Assembly: GCF_010894435.1 (NCBI RefSeq)
Contig: NZ_JAAIXZ010000011.1
Location: 124,001 to 188,000, forward strand
Reading direction: 5' to 3'
DNA length: 64,000 bases
DNA from: Pyxidicoccus trucidator
GTDB taxonomy: Bacteria; Myxococcota; Myxococcia; Myxococcales; Myxococcaceae
The notes beneath the pieces were generated by a model that was given only the letters and a program-made list of their open reading frames with translations, searched no databases and had not been told where the DNA came from. Each line of letters opens with the position of its first letter. The stretch's first letter is position 1. The position numbers were made by a program, and so were the translations under genes. Below are positions 56,238-64,000 of the stretch, one piece after another.

Positions 56238-58643
56238 CTATTTGGTCGTGGCGGTGAAGACGCCGTCCCAGTCCGGGTCGGGAGGCCGCAAGCGGAAGGC
56301 GGCGATGGCCTCCTGGTAGCGGCGCGCGGGGACGTCGTCGCGCCACAGTGACAGCACACGGCCGAAGAGCGGCTCCGCGGCGTCCCAGTCGCGGGCGGTG
56401 AAGCGGGCCAGGCCCTCCTCGAAGAGGCGGATGGCCTCGGCGTCCGTGTCGGTGGGGAGGCCCAGGCCGCGCAGCTCGTGGATGGCGACGGGCTCCTGCT
56501 TGCCCTTCACGCGCACGGAGCCCAGACGGCGGGCGACGACGTGGTCCTTCACCTGGAGGTACGTGCCCTCGGAGATGAGGATGCGGGTGCCGTACTCCTT
56601 GTTGAGGCCCTCCAGGCGCGAGGCGAGGTTCACCGCGTCGCCCATGACGGTGTAGTTGAAGCGGGACTCGGTGCCCATGTGGCCCACGTTCATCGGGCCG
56701 GTGTTGATGCCCACGCCGATGTCCACCTCGGGCAGGCCGGCGGCACGCCAGCGGACCTTCAGCGCCTGGAGCGTGTCGAGGAAGTCCAGGGCCGCGCGGC
56801 AGGCGCGCAGCGCGTGGTCGGGCTGGTCCACCGGGGCGCCCCAGAAGGACATGATGGCGTCGCCGATGTACTTGTCGAGCGTGCCCCCGTGGGTGAACAC
56901 CACGCCCGTCATCGGCGTGAGGTACTGGTTGATGAAGGTGACGAGCTGCTCGGGAGACAGCTGCTCCGACAGCGAGGTGAAGCCGCGGATGTCGGAGAAG
57001 AGGACGGTGAGCTCCTTGCGCTCTCCGCCCAGCTTCAGCCGCTCCGGGTGCTCCAGCACCTGCTCCATGACGCTGGCGTCCAGGTAGTGCTGGAAGGTGT
57101 GGCGCAGTCGGGACTTCTCCTGGTCCACGGTGCGGTAGCCCAGGAAGAGGAGGCCGAACGAGGACGTGAGCACCGACAGCACCGGCACCACGGTGGCCAC
57201 CTGCACGCCCTGGACGAAGAGCAGTTGGTCCACCGAGAGCCACGCGGCGAGCAGCAGCGCAATGGCGCCCAGCTTCCACTTGTAGCGCACGCGCGGGAGC
57301 AGCCGGGCCAGCAGCACCGCCGCGCCCACCATGAAGAGCAGCTCCAGTCCGATGAGTCCCTCGGGCCGGGTGAGGAAGTCCTGGGCGAGGATGTTGGAGA
57401 GGAAGGCGGCGTGGGCGTAGACGCCGGGCTCGAACTCGTGGAACGGCGTGACGCGCTGGTCGTAGTTGCCCAGCAGGGTGATGCCCACCAGCACCGCCCT
57501 GCCCTTCACCTTCTGCGCCAGCTGCTCCAGGGCCTTCGCGTCGAAGGGCTCCTTCAGCACGTCCGCGATGCTCAGCCGGGCGAAGACCTCCCCAGGGCCG
57601 GGATAGTTGATGAGCGTGAAGGGCTCCGCCAGGGGGATGGGCACGAAGTACGGCGAGCCGCTGGCGGAGCGCAGGCGTGCCCCGGAGAGCTGGCCCGAGT
57701 CCGGGTCGAACACCGGCTCCACCCGGGCGTCCAGGGCCGCCGCAGCCGTCTGCACGCTCAAGGAGGGCAGGAAGCCGCCAGGCCCCTCCAGCTTCGCGAA
57801 GACGGGCAGCCGGCGGAGGACGCCGTCCGGGTCCATGGCCGCGCTGAAGTGACCGAGCCGCTGGCTGGCCCGAGCCAGCTCCGGCAGCGAGAGCTGGGCG
57901 GAGTGGTTGCGCCAGCCGGGCACGTCGGCCACGTCCACCTCGAAGAAGGCACCGGGCGCGTCCCCCGGGAAGCGGCGCAGCAGGTGTGGCTCCAGCAGCG
58001 TGGCCCACCCGGCTTCTCGGGGAGCGAACTGCTCGCGCTCCTTGTCGGTGTAGACCATGACGCCCTGGACCACGCGGGGCGAGCGGGCGAACACCTCGGC
58101 CAGGGCCTCGTCGCGGGAGGACGCGCCCCGGGTGGCCAGCTCGGCTCGATAGCCCGCGAGCGCGGGGGCCAGGTGCGGCACTTCCGCCAGGGTGCGGTCC
58201 AGGGCGTGGAGGGCCTCCGCCCACACGCGGGTGTCCTCCTCGCGGGCCTCGTCGGTGAAGATGATGTCCAGGCCCACGGCGGTGGCGCGCGCCGCCTGGA
58301 GCCGGTCCACGGCCTTCGCCACGAGGTCCCGGGGCCAGGGCCAGCGCCCGTGGGCCTGGGCGCTCTTCTCGTCCACCTCCACCACGAGCACCGCGTCGAG
58401 TACCTCGTCGGAGGGTTCGCGCGGGCCGCGCAGGAGGAACTGGAGGTCGGTGACCTTGCCCTCCAGCAGGTGGATGCCCCGGATGAGCAGCGGGGCGTCT
58501 TCTTCGCTGTCGCTGCCCGCCGCGAGCCCCACGACGGGCGTGCGCTCCACCCACACATGCAGGGCGCAGGAGGCTGCGGCGAGCACCAGGGCAAGCAGCT
58601 CGAAGCGGTGGCGTGAGAGGAAGGAGGTCATCCCGGCAACCAT
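56238..58643 (-). CDS. CHASE2-domain class III adenylate cyclase
   Basis: 801 aa from ATG 58643 (ATG 58631 also possible; the frame stays open far upstream opposite purM, without support). N-terminal membrane helix (about 12-33), CHASE2 sensor (about 45-390, with GRWPWPRDLVAKAVDRL), two or three helices (about 400-480) and a cyclase domain (about 520-710). Catalytic set complete: FSDIRGFT Asp, YIGDAIM Asp, DKYIGD Lys, NYTVMGDAVNLASRLE with Thr, Asn and Arg. The C-terminal TPR-like tail ends in PDWDGVFTA, as in the other CHASE2 cyclase. Upstream gene of the cyclase-CNB-phosphodiesterase unit; divergent from purM. Confidence 0.93.
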   Translation of the reverse strand: MVAGMTSFLSRHRFELLALVLAAASCALHVWVERTPVVGLAAGSDSEEDAPLLIRGIHLLEGKVTDLQFLLRGPREPSDEVLDAVLVVEVDEKSAQAHGRWPWPRDLVAKAVDRLQAARATAVGLDIIFTDEAREEDTRVWAEALHALDRTLAEVPHLAPALAGYRAELATRGASSRDEALAEVFARSPRVVQGVMVYTDKEREQFAPREAGWATLLEPHLLRRFPGDAPGAFFEVDVADVPGWRNHSAQLSLPELARASQRLGHFSAAMDPDGVLRRLPVFAKLEGPGGFLPSLSVQTAAAALDARVEPVFDPDSGQLSGARLRSASGSPYFVPIPLAEPFTLINYPGPGEVFARLSIADVLKEPFDAKALEQLAQKVKGRAVLVGITLLGNYDQRVTPFHEFEPGVYAHAAFLSNILAQDFLTRPEGLIGLELLFMVGAAVLLARLLPRVRYKWKLGAIALLLAAWLSVDQLLFVQGVQVATVVPVLSVLTSSFGLLFLGYRTVDQEKSRLRHTFQHYLDASVMEQVLEHPERLKLGGERKELTVLFSDIRGFTSLSEQLSPEQLVTFINQYLTPMTGVVFTHGGTLDKYIGDAIMSFWGAPVDQPDHALRACRAALDFLDTLQALKVRWRAAGLPEVDIGVGINTGPMNVGHMGTESRFNYTVMGDAVNLASRLEGLNKEYGTRILISEGTYLQVKDHVVARRLGSVRVKGKQEPVAIHELRGLGLPTDTDAEAIRLFEEGLARFTARDWDAAEPLFGRVLSLWRDDVPARRYQEAIAAFRLRPPDPDWDGVFTATTK

Positions 58644-58715
58644 CGTAGCCGCAAAGAAGACACCCCCGTTTCGAGGCCCGAGACACGGGCGTCCTGGCCG
58701 GGTAGAAGGCCGCCC

Positions 58716-59753
58716 GTGGGAACGACCTACAAGCAGTCCGGAGTGGATATCGAGGCCGGCGACGCGTTCGTCGAGCGCATCAAGCCCCATGCCGCGCGCA
58801 CCATGCGCCCCGAGGTGTTGGCCGGGGTGGGAGGCTTCGGCGGCCTGTTCGCCCTGCCGCCCGGCAAGTACAAGGAGCCGGTGTTGGTGGCCGGCACGGA
58901 CGGGGTGGGCACCAAGCTGAAGGTGGCCTTCTCCGCCGGGCGCCACGGCACGGTGGGCATCGACCTGGTGGCCATGTCGGTGAACGACATCCTCACCTGC
59001 GGCGCGGAGCCCCTGTTCTTCCTCGACTACTTCGCCACCGGTCGCCTGGAGGTGGACGCGGCGGCCGAGGTGGTGAAGGGCATTGCCCAGGGCTGCGAGC
59101 AGGCCGGGTGCGCGCTGCTGGGCGGCGAGACGGCGGAGATGCCGGGCTTCTACGCGCGGGGCGAGTACGACCTGGCGGGCTTCTGCGTCGGCGTGGTGGA
59201 GCGCTCGGCCATCATCGACGGCAAGAGCGTGAAGCCGGGTGACGCGCTCATCGGCCTCCCCTCCTCCGGCCTGCACAGCAACGGCTACTCGCTGGCGCGC
59301 AAGGTGCTCCTGGACGACGTGAAGCTGCCGCTGGACGCGACGCCCGAGGGTCTGGACCGGCCGCTGGCGGACGCGCTGCTGGAGCCCACGCGCATCTACG
59401 TGAAGGACGTGCTGGCGCTGCTCCAGGCGGTGAAGGTGAAGGGCCTGGCGCACATCACCGGCAGCGGCATTCCGGGCAACCTGCCCCGGTGCCTGCCGGA
59501 CGGCACGCGCGCGGTGCTGAGCGAGAAGACGTGGACGAAGCCGCCCATCTTCGACCTCATCGCGAAGCATGGGAGCGTGGCCCGGGACGAGATGTTCAGC
59601 ACGTTCAACATGGGCCTGGGCCTCATCCTCGTCGTGGCGCCGGAGGACGTGGCGCAAGCGCTGAGCCTGCTCAACGGGCGCGGCGTCCAGGCGACCGAGG
59701 TGGGCCGCGTGGAGGCGGGCCAGGGCGAGGCGACGGCGGTCATCGACCCATGA
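58716..59753 (+). CDS. purM: Phosphoribosylformylglycinamidine cyclo-ligase (AIR synthetase)
   Basis: 345 aa from GTG 58716; cytosolic, step 5 of purine synthesis. ATP-site and family segments TDGVGTKLKVAF (about 60-71), VGIDLVAMSVNDILTCGAEP (about 78-97), GGETAEMPGFY (about 134-144) and HITGSGIPGNLPRC are present and the length is standard. Its TGA overlaps the purN start (ATGA). It begins 72 bp from the cyclase on the opposite strand, so the divergent region holds both promoters. Confidence 0.97.
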   Translation: MGTTYKQSGVDIEAGDAFVERIKPHAARTMRPEVLAGVGGFGGLFALPPGKYKEPVLVAGTDGVGTKLKVAFSAGRHGTVGIDLVAMSVNDILTCGAEPLFFLDYFATGRLEVDAAAEVVKGIAQGCEQAGCALLGGETAEMPGFYARGEYDLAGFCVGVVERSAIIDGKSVKPGDALIGLPSSGLHSNGYSLARKVLLDDVKLPLDATPEGLDRPLADALLEPTRIYVKDVLALLQAVKVKGLAHITGSGIPGNLPRCLPDGTRAVLSEKTWTKPPIFDLIAKHGSVARDEMFSTFNMGLGLILVVAPEDVAQALSLLNGRGVQATEVGRVEAGQGEATAVIDP

Positions 59754-60415
59754 GCGCGGGGCGCACGCGGCTGGGCGTCCTCGTGAGCGGCAGCGGGAGC
59801 AACCTGCAGGCGTTGCTGGACGCATGCGCGCAGGAGGGCTTCCCGGCCGAGGTGGCCTGCGTGGTGTCCAACGTCCCCACGGCCTTCGCGCTGGAGCGCG
59901 CGCGCAAGGCGGGCGTGCCCGCGGTGGTGGTGGACCACAAGACGCATGCGTCCAAGGCGGACTTCGAGAAGGCGCTGCTGGAGGCGCTGCGCGCGGCGGG
60001 CGTGGAGTGGGTGTGCCTGGCCGGGTTCATGCGCCTGCTGAGCGCGGACTTCCTGGGGCACTACACGGGGCGGGTGCTGAACATCCACCCTTCCCTGCTG
60101 CCTTCGTTCCCGGGGCTGCATGCGCAGCGGCAGGCGCTGGAGCGCGGGGTGAAGGTCGCCGGGTGCACCGTGCACTTCGTGGACGCGGGCACGGACACCG
60201 GCCCCATCATCGCGCAGGCCGCGGTGCCGGTGCTGCCGGACGATGACGAGAAGAGCCTGAGCGCGCGCATCCTCACCGAGGAGCACCGGCTCTATCCGCT
60301 GGCCGTGCGGCTGGCGGTGACGGGCAAGGTTGCGATGGGCGCGACGCGCACGCGCGTGGATGCGGAAGCGACGGTGGGCGAATTGTCCCTGCGCAGCCCG
60401 GGGGCGCCCCGGTGA
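59750..60415 (+). CDS. purN: Phosphoribosylglycinamide formyltransferase
   Basis: 221 aa. 10-formyl-THF-dependent transfer to GAR, step 3 of purine synthesis. Substrate loop VSGSGSNLQ (12-20), AGFMRLLS (91-98), catalytic N111, H113 in NIHPSLLPSFPG and D149 in VHFVDAGTDTGP. ATG overlaps the purM stop by 4 bp and its own stop overlaps the next gene (GTGA), so the three are translationally coupled. Confidence 0.97.
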   Translation: MSAGRTRLGVLVSGSGSNLQALLDACAQEGFPAEVACVVSNVPTAFALERARKAGVPAVVVDHKTHASKADFEKALLEALRAAGVEWVCLAGFMRLLSADFLGHYTGRVLNIHPSLLPSFPGLHAQRQALERGVKVAGCTVHFVDAGTDTGPIIAQAAVPVLPDDDEKSLSARILTEEHRLYPLAVRLAVTGKVAMGATRTRVDAEATVGELSLRSPGAPR

Positions 60416-60921
60416 CGGAGCCCCTGGTGCTTCCGGACTCCCCTTCGCGCGAGGAGCGCCTCGCGGCGTTGCGCGAGGCCCGGGTGGTGCTGGTGAGCGC
60501 GTGCCTGGTGGGCGAGGCGTGCCGGTTCGACGGGCGCTCCAAGGGCTCCGGGCGGGTGATGGCGGCGCTCGAGGGCAAGGAGGTCGTGCCCGTGTGCCCG
60601 GAGGTGGGCTCGGGCCTGCCGGTACCGCGTCCTCCCGTGGAGCTGAGTGGCGGCACGGGCGTGGACGTCTGGGCGGGCCGGGCGCGGGCGCTGGAGCGCG
60701 AGGCCGGCGTGGACAGGACGGACGCCTTCCTGCGGGGCGCGCGGCTGGCGCTGGAGGCGGCTCGGACGTTCGGCGCGACGGTGGCCCTGCTCAAGGAGAA
60801 GAGCCCCTCGTGCGGAACCCAGCACGTGTACGAGGCCGGGAAGCTGCGGCCCGGTGAGGGCATCACCGCCGCGCTGCTGCGCTCGGAGGGAATCACCGTC
60901 CTCAGTGACGAGGACCTGTAG
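60412..60921 (+). CDS. DUF523-family protein
   Basis: 169 aa from GTG 60412 (4-bp overlap with purN). DUF523 marks: VSACLVGEACRFDG (about 28-41), PVCPEVGSGLPVPR (about 60-73) and KEKSPSCGT (about 127-135). Three conserved Cys sit in these motifs and may bind metal or a cluster; biochemical function is not established. Coupling to purMN suggests a link with nucleotide metabolism but could be chance. Confidence 0.85.
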   Translation: MTEPLVLPDSPSREERLAALREARVVLVSACLVGEACRFDGRSKGSGRVMAALEGKEVVPVCPEVGSGLPVPRPPVELSGGTGVDVWAGRARALEREAGVDRTDAFLRGARLALEAARTFGATVALLKEKSPSCGTQHVYEAGKLRPGEGITAALLRSEGITVLSDEDL

Positions 60922-60980
60922 TCAGGCTCTCTGTCCGGACGTCGCGCTCGGAGGGCCCCTGGCGGGCTGCTTCCGAGCCC

Positions 60981-62375
60981 TCAGAAGCCGATGGCCGGCA
61001 GCGGAGGGAGGGGCCCACCCTCCAACGCCTGCTCGAGGTCCCGTGCATGCCGCCGCAGGCGCTCGAGTTGAGGAGAGTCCGCCAGGGCCTGCTCGGCCAC
61101 CGCCAGGACGTGGTGCAACGTCTCGCGGGCCGCCTGCCGGTCCTCCGCGCTCCGCGCGCGCTGGCCGACCGCTCCCGCCAGCCGCAGCAGCCGGAGCACC
61201 ACGGCGGGCTCACCAGCGCCGTAGCGACCAATCTGGTCCGTGGCCAGCTCCAGGTAGTCGCGCAGCGCGGGGGCACGAAGAAAGACACGCGGTCGGCCCT
61301 CCGCATCCGCGAGGACGCGGGTGCCCAGCCGCATCCGGCACAGCTCACACAGCAGGAAGGTGAGCTGGTCCAGCGACTCCACGGCCGTGTAGGGGTCGTT
61401 GATACCGGGCGAGAGCGCCTTGATGGCCACGTCCACGAGCTGCCGCACGCCCAGAGCCACGTCCGAATCCTGCTCCCGCCAGCGGTCCAGGAGGATGGCG
61501 TGCACCAGGGGCTCGGCCTGCTCGCGCGACACCGGGAGGCCGGGGTTGCCCGACTCCACGCGCCCCACCACGGCGCCCCACACCACCGGCTCGCCGATGG
61601 TGACGTCCACGTGTACCACGAGCCCGTGGGCCTCGGCCCCCCGCAGGAGCGCCGCCCCGTCCACGTCCACGACGAAGCCTTCCGCACGGGCCCGCAGCGG
61701 CAAGGAGGCACTGGAAGACGGCGGTATCGCGGGCGGCGCCACGTCCTCCTTGCGGCGCCGGTCCATCACCCGCGCGACGCTCAGCGTGTCCCGCCCCACC
61801 TGCCGCACGAGGTTTTCCAGGCGCATGAGCTGAAGGGTGTCGAGCATCTGGAACACCAGCGCCGCCTCGCAGAGCACGAGCAGCAGCATGGCCATGCTGA
61901 GGGCAGGGCGCGGCAGTCGCCCGTCTCCTGGAACGAGGCCGAACACCTGCGCGGCCACGAGGCAGAAGACACTCGTGGCGACGAAGACGGGGATGACGAC
62001 GCGAATGCCCGCGCCCTGCAGGAACAGGCGCAGCAGGCGCGGCGAGTACTGCCCGGCGGCGTTCTGGACCACGAGCATGGACAGCGACAGCACGATGCTC
62101 AACGAAGAGATTGCGATGCCCAGTACCGTGGAGAGCATCGTCCGCGCCTCGACCACTGACGCCTTCCAGGCGACCCCTCGCAACGCCGAGGCGATGAACC
62201 CGGGCTGAAGCACCAGCAGCACGCCCAGCAGCGCGCCCAGCACCGCACTCAGCAGGGGCATCAGCCACACCCTGTGATGGAGCCACCAGCGAACCCGGTG
62301 GACGTCATGCGCCCGCGCGCGCCTCGGGATATCGAGCCGAGCCTCCATGCGAGCGAGTGTCCGGGAGCCCACCAT
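60981..62375 (-). CDS. DUF2254-family membrane protein
   Basis: 464 aa from ATG 62375 (AGAGG about 8 nt upstream; GTG 62384 also possible). Four membrane helices (about 38-58, 85-110, 125-145 and 155-175) with the family segment VQNAAGQYSPRLLRLFLQ (about 103-120) are followed by a long cytoplasmic domain (about 200-464) carrying ALSPGINDPYTA (about 319-330), the best-kept DUF2254 motif. Proposed roles of the family are unproven. Convergent with DUF523, divergent from a small unknown. Confidence 0.85.
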   Translation of the reverse strand: MVGSRTLARMEARLDIPRRARAHDVHRVRWWLHHRVWLMPLLSAVLGALLGVLLVLQPGFIASALRGVAWKASVVEARTMLSTVLGIAISSLSIVLSLSMLVVQNAAGQYSPRLLRLFLQGAGIRVVIPVFVATSVFCLVAAQVFGLVPGDGRLPRPALSMAMLLLVLCEAALVFQMLDTLQLMRLENLVRQVGRDTLSVARVMDRRRKEDVAPPAIPPSSSASLPLRARAEGFVVDVDGAALLRGAEAHGLVVHVDVTIGEPVVWGAVVGRVESGNPGLPVSREQAEPLVHAILLDRWREQDSDVALGVRQLVDVAIKALSPGINDPYTAVESLDQLTFLLCELCRMRLGTRVLADAEGRPRVFLRAPALRDYLELATDQIGRYGAGEPAVVLRLLRLAGAVGQRARSAEDRQAARETLHHVLAVAEQALADSPQLERLRRHARDLEQALEGGPLPPLPAIGF

Positions 62376-62740
62376 GTACCTCACCTCTCGAGCGCATGAG
62401 CCTCACGGGGGGAAGCGTCCATGGCTGCCTCAAGTCTGTACCTCGTTGGCGGGACCTGCCACGGACGGCGACCGTCCAGCGGTTCGCAGCCGGAGCAGAC
62501 GAGTCCGCGCGGGCCCGTATCCGCAAGGTTCAATCCCGGACGGCACCTCATGCTCAGACTCCCTTGACAGACACCCCCGCGATTGAGCCGGGTGCCAGTG
62601 CGCAAAACATCTGAACAATCTCAGACATCCCCAGACACAAAGAAGACAGGGGGCTCCTTGCCTTACAAGGAAATGACAGACATAATTGATATCTACAGCC
62701 CGGCTCAACAGGCGCGACCGCGCCTCGACAGTGGGGGCTC
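62376..62740. other. 365-bp intergenic region
   Basis: Divergent region between the DUF2254 gene and the small STAS-like gene. The half near 62600-62700 is AT-rich for this window and carries a good promoter match (62659-62687). The other half is GC-rich, and I see nothing in it. Confidence 0.55.
62659..62687 (+). promoter_or_regulatory. Sigma-70-type promoter for the small protein at 62741
   Basis: TTGCCT (62659-62664), 17-bp spacer, CATAAT (62682-62687). Transcription would start near 62694, about 47 nt before the ATG. Confidence 0.5.
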
Positions 62741-63172
62741 ATGTCCGGGGGACAGCGAATGATTGATTTCAGGTACGACCTGGTGAACGACATCGTCATC
62801 GCCACGGTTCACTGGACGCTGCGCACCCGGGACGACGTGCTCGCCTGGCATGAGGAGTGGAAGCAGGGTCTCAAACACTTCACGCTGGAGCACAGGCCGG
62901 ACGTCGTCATCGTGCTCGACGACTTTCAGGTCGTGGACGACGCGCTGGCCCTCTGGGGAGAGTATCGGGCCGACCTGTGCAACCACTACATGGGCATCAC
63001 CTATCGCGTCCGGACCAGCACCGACGGGCGGGCCACCTTCCGCACCAGCGGCGCGCGCTACAACGCCCAGACGGCGGATGCCAACAGCGTGGAAGCGGCC
63101 ATCGAGGGCATCCGCGCCATCCGCCGCCGCGCCCAGCTCTCCCAGCGCGGCATCATGGCGTCTCTGGGGTGA
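62741..63172 (+). CDS. Small protein of unknown function, STAS/SpoIIAA-like in outline
   Basis: 143 aa. ATG 62741 and ATG 62759 (MIDFRYD, with GGGGGA 6 nt upstream) are both possible; the second has the better ribosome site. The pattern of a beta strand (IVIATVHWTL), helix, hydrophobic strand (PDVVIVLDDFQVVDD, about 53-67) and helix recalls STAS/SpoIIAA-like proteins, but no signature is firm. It ends 20 bp inside the convergent acyl-CoA hydrolase gene. Confidence 0.65.
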   Translation: MSGGQRMIDFRYDLVNDIVIATVHWTLRTRDDVLAWHEEWKQGLKHFTLEHRPDVVIVLDDFQVVDDALALWGEYRADLCNHYMGITYRVRTSTDGRATFRTSGARYNAQTADANSVEAAIEGIRAIRRRAQLSQRGIMASLG

Positions 63173-64000
63173 CGACCAGCCGGAGCCCGCCGGGCTTCCA
63201 GTCATCCCCGTCCAGCGGCGCGAAGCATGCCTCCACGTCCGCGTCCGACACGTCGGACAGCGTGGCCGGACGCCAGCGCGGCTTGTTGTCCTTGTCCACC
63301 AGCACCGCGCGGATGCCCTCGCGGAAGTCCGCTCGCGCCGTCAGCGCCTGGCTCAGCCGGTACTCCACCGGCACCAGCTCGTCGTAGTCGCGCGTGCGCC
63401 CCATCCGGAGCAGGTGCAGCGACACCTTGAGACTCAGGGGGCACATGCGCAGCAGCGTGGCCCAGGTCTCCTGGGCCCACGGCGTGCCCTCCAGCTCCAG
63501 CGCCTGCTGGATGTCGTCCACCCGCTCCGCCGCGAAGCACCGGTCGATGGCCGCATGCTGCACCGCCAGCGGTGACGTCCCCGCGTCCGCATGGAAGCCC
63601 GCGAGCACGTGCTCCACCACCGCGCTCGCGGCCGAGCCGTTCCACTCCGCTCCGACGAGCGCCTCCAGCACGGCGTCCAGCCGCGCGGACTCCACGTGGT
63701 GTGTCGCGTACCCGAGCCACAGCGCGTCCGCCGCGTTGCACCGGGCCCCCGTGAGCCCCAGGTACGTGCCCGACTCGCCCGGGAAGCGCGGCAGGAACCA
63801 GCCGCCGCCCACGTCGGGGAACAGGCCAATCGCCGTCTCCGGCATCGCCAGCACCAGCTTCTCGGTGACGACGCGGTAGGGGCCGTGGATGGAAAGCCCC
63901 AGCCCGCCGCCCATGCAGATGCCGTCCACCAGCGCGATGAACGGCTTGCCGAAGTGGTGGATGCGGTGGTTCAGCGCGTACTCGGCGCGGAAGAACTCCC
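63153..64000 (-). CDS. 3-hydroxyisobutyryl-CoA hydrolase (partial, runs off the window)
   Basis: C-terminal 282 residues or so; the reading frame continues past base 64000 (AEYALNHRIHHFGKPFIALV precedes the visible Met), so the true start is outside. Crotonase fold: DGICMGGGLGLS (oxyanion hole), AMPETAIGLFPDVGGGWFLP (catalytic Glu/Asp site), then the family C-terminus with LSLKVSLHLLRMG and EYRLSQAL. Acts in valine degradation, releasing 3-hydroxyisobutyrate from CoA. The call could also fit a close enoyl-CoA-hydratase relative. Confidence 0.88.
   Translation of the reverse strand, partial: EFFRAEYALNHRIHHFGKPFIALVDGICMGGGLGLSIHGPYRVVTEKLVLAMPETAIGLFPDVGGGWFLPRFPGESGTYLGLTGARCNAADALWLGYATHHVESARLDAVLEALVGAEWNGSAASAVVEHVLAGFHADAGTSPLAVQHAAIDRCFAAERVDDIQQALELEGTPWAQETWATLLRMCPLSLKVSLHLLRMGRTRDYDELVPVEYRLSQALTARADFREGIRAVLVDKDNKPRWRPATLSDVSDADVEACFAPLDGDDWKPGGLRLVVTPETP

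Noticed and set aside
56238..59825. Extension of the CHASE2 cyclase upstream to 59825
   Set aside because: The extra part lies opposite purM and is low-complexity; the protein has a clean membrane-anchor start at 58643.
61047..62159. Plus-strand open frame opposite the DUF2254 gene
   Set aside because: His/Arg/Gln-rich shadow composition and no start signal; the minus-strand frame has four membrane helices.

Overview
The window is a continuous stretch of high-GC (about 70%) bacterial chromosome with dense coding, strong third-position G/C bias and frequent GTG/TTG starts. The gene content points to a myxobacterium, probably Myxococcaceae or a close relative (Myxococcus/Corallococcus type). 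It includes a TPR-bearing Ser/Thr kinase next to a sigma factor, several CHASE2-type class III cyclases, hybrid histidine kinases, Pro/Ala-rich regulators and a complete LptD. The genus is inferred from style and content, not from a marker gene. I saw no rRNA, tRNA, CRISPR array, transposase or prophage.

Layout. 0-4.7 kb: a lidless Hsp70, a J-domain protein with long Pro/Ala repeats, and a CvpA-like membrane protein, probably one operon. 4.7-8.1 kb: a ClpX paralogue without the zinc-binding domain, divergent from arginine decarboxylase speA. 8.1-14.1 kb: a helical unknown, a PAS-PAS-histidine kinase-receiver hybrid, OsmC, a deoxyhypusine-synthase-family enzyme, a small unknown and a PHP phosphoesterase. 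14.2-20.4 kb: a co-directional set of a kinase with an N-terminal anti-sigma zinc motif, an overlapping ECF-like sigma factor, two SPFH proteins and an amphi-Trp protein. 20.4-22 kb: a chemoreceptor. 22.3-34 kb: respiratory complex I genes in two blocks (nuoAB, then nuoCDGHI) separated by a thioesterase, a Thr-nucleophile sulfatase-like protein and a membrane adenylate cyclase, followed by a thioredoxin-fold 2Fe-2S protein. 34-38.6 kb: a CHASE2 cyclase, a secreted protein and an unknown. 38.7-40.5 kb: five small membrane-associated proteins in a row. 40.6-44.7 kb: an EEP nuclease, an unknown, an M23 peptidase, an enoyl-CoA hydratase and TetR. 44.8-51.1 kb: a lipoprotein, an XRE regulator, LptD and an AMIN protein. 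51.2-54.6 kb: a hydrolase, FolC and AccD. 54.7-58.6 kb: a cyclic-nucleotide cassette (phosphodiesterase, CNB regulator, CHASE2 cyclase). 58.7-62.4 kb: PurM, PurN, DUF523 and DUF2254. 62.7-64 kb: a small unknown and a partial 3-hydroxyisobutyryl-CoA hydrolase.

How the genes fit together. Housekeeping blocks (complex I, accD-folC, purMN, lptD) are interleaved with signalling modules. Three class III cyclases, one class II phosphodiesterase and one cyclic-nucleotide-binding transcription factor lie within 33 kb. One cyclase, the regulator and the phosphodiesterase are adjacent on one strand, which reads as a make/sense/degrade unit. The kinase/anti-sigma/sigma overlap followed by SPFH membrane-scaffold genes reads as an envelope-stress module. 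Arginine decarboxylase and the deoxyhypusine-synthase-family enzyme lie 3 kb apart and suggest polyamine chemistry. The most unusual items are the kinase-ZAS-sigma unit, the cyclase-CNB-phosphodiesterase cassette, a CHASE2 cyclase lacking the transition-state Asn, the ZBD-less ClpX paralogue and the lidless Hsp70/J-protein pair.
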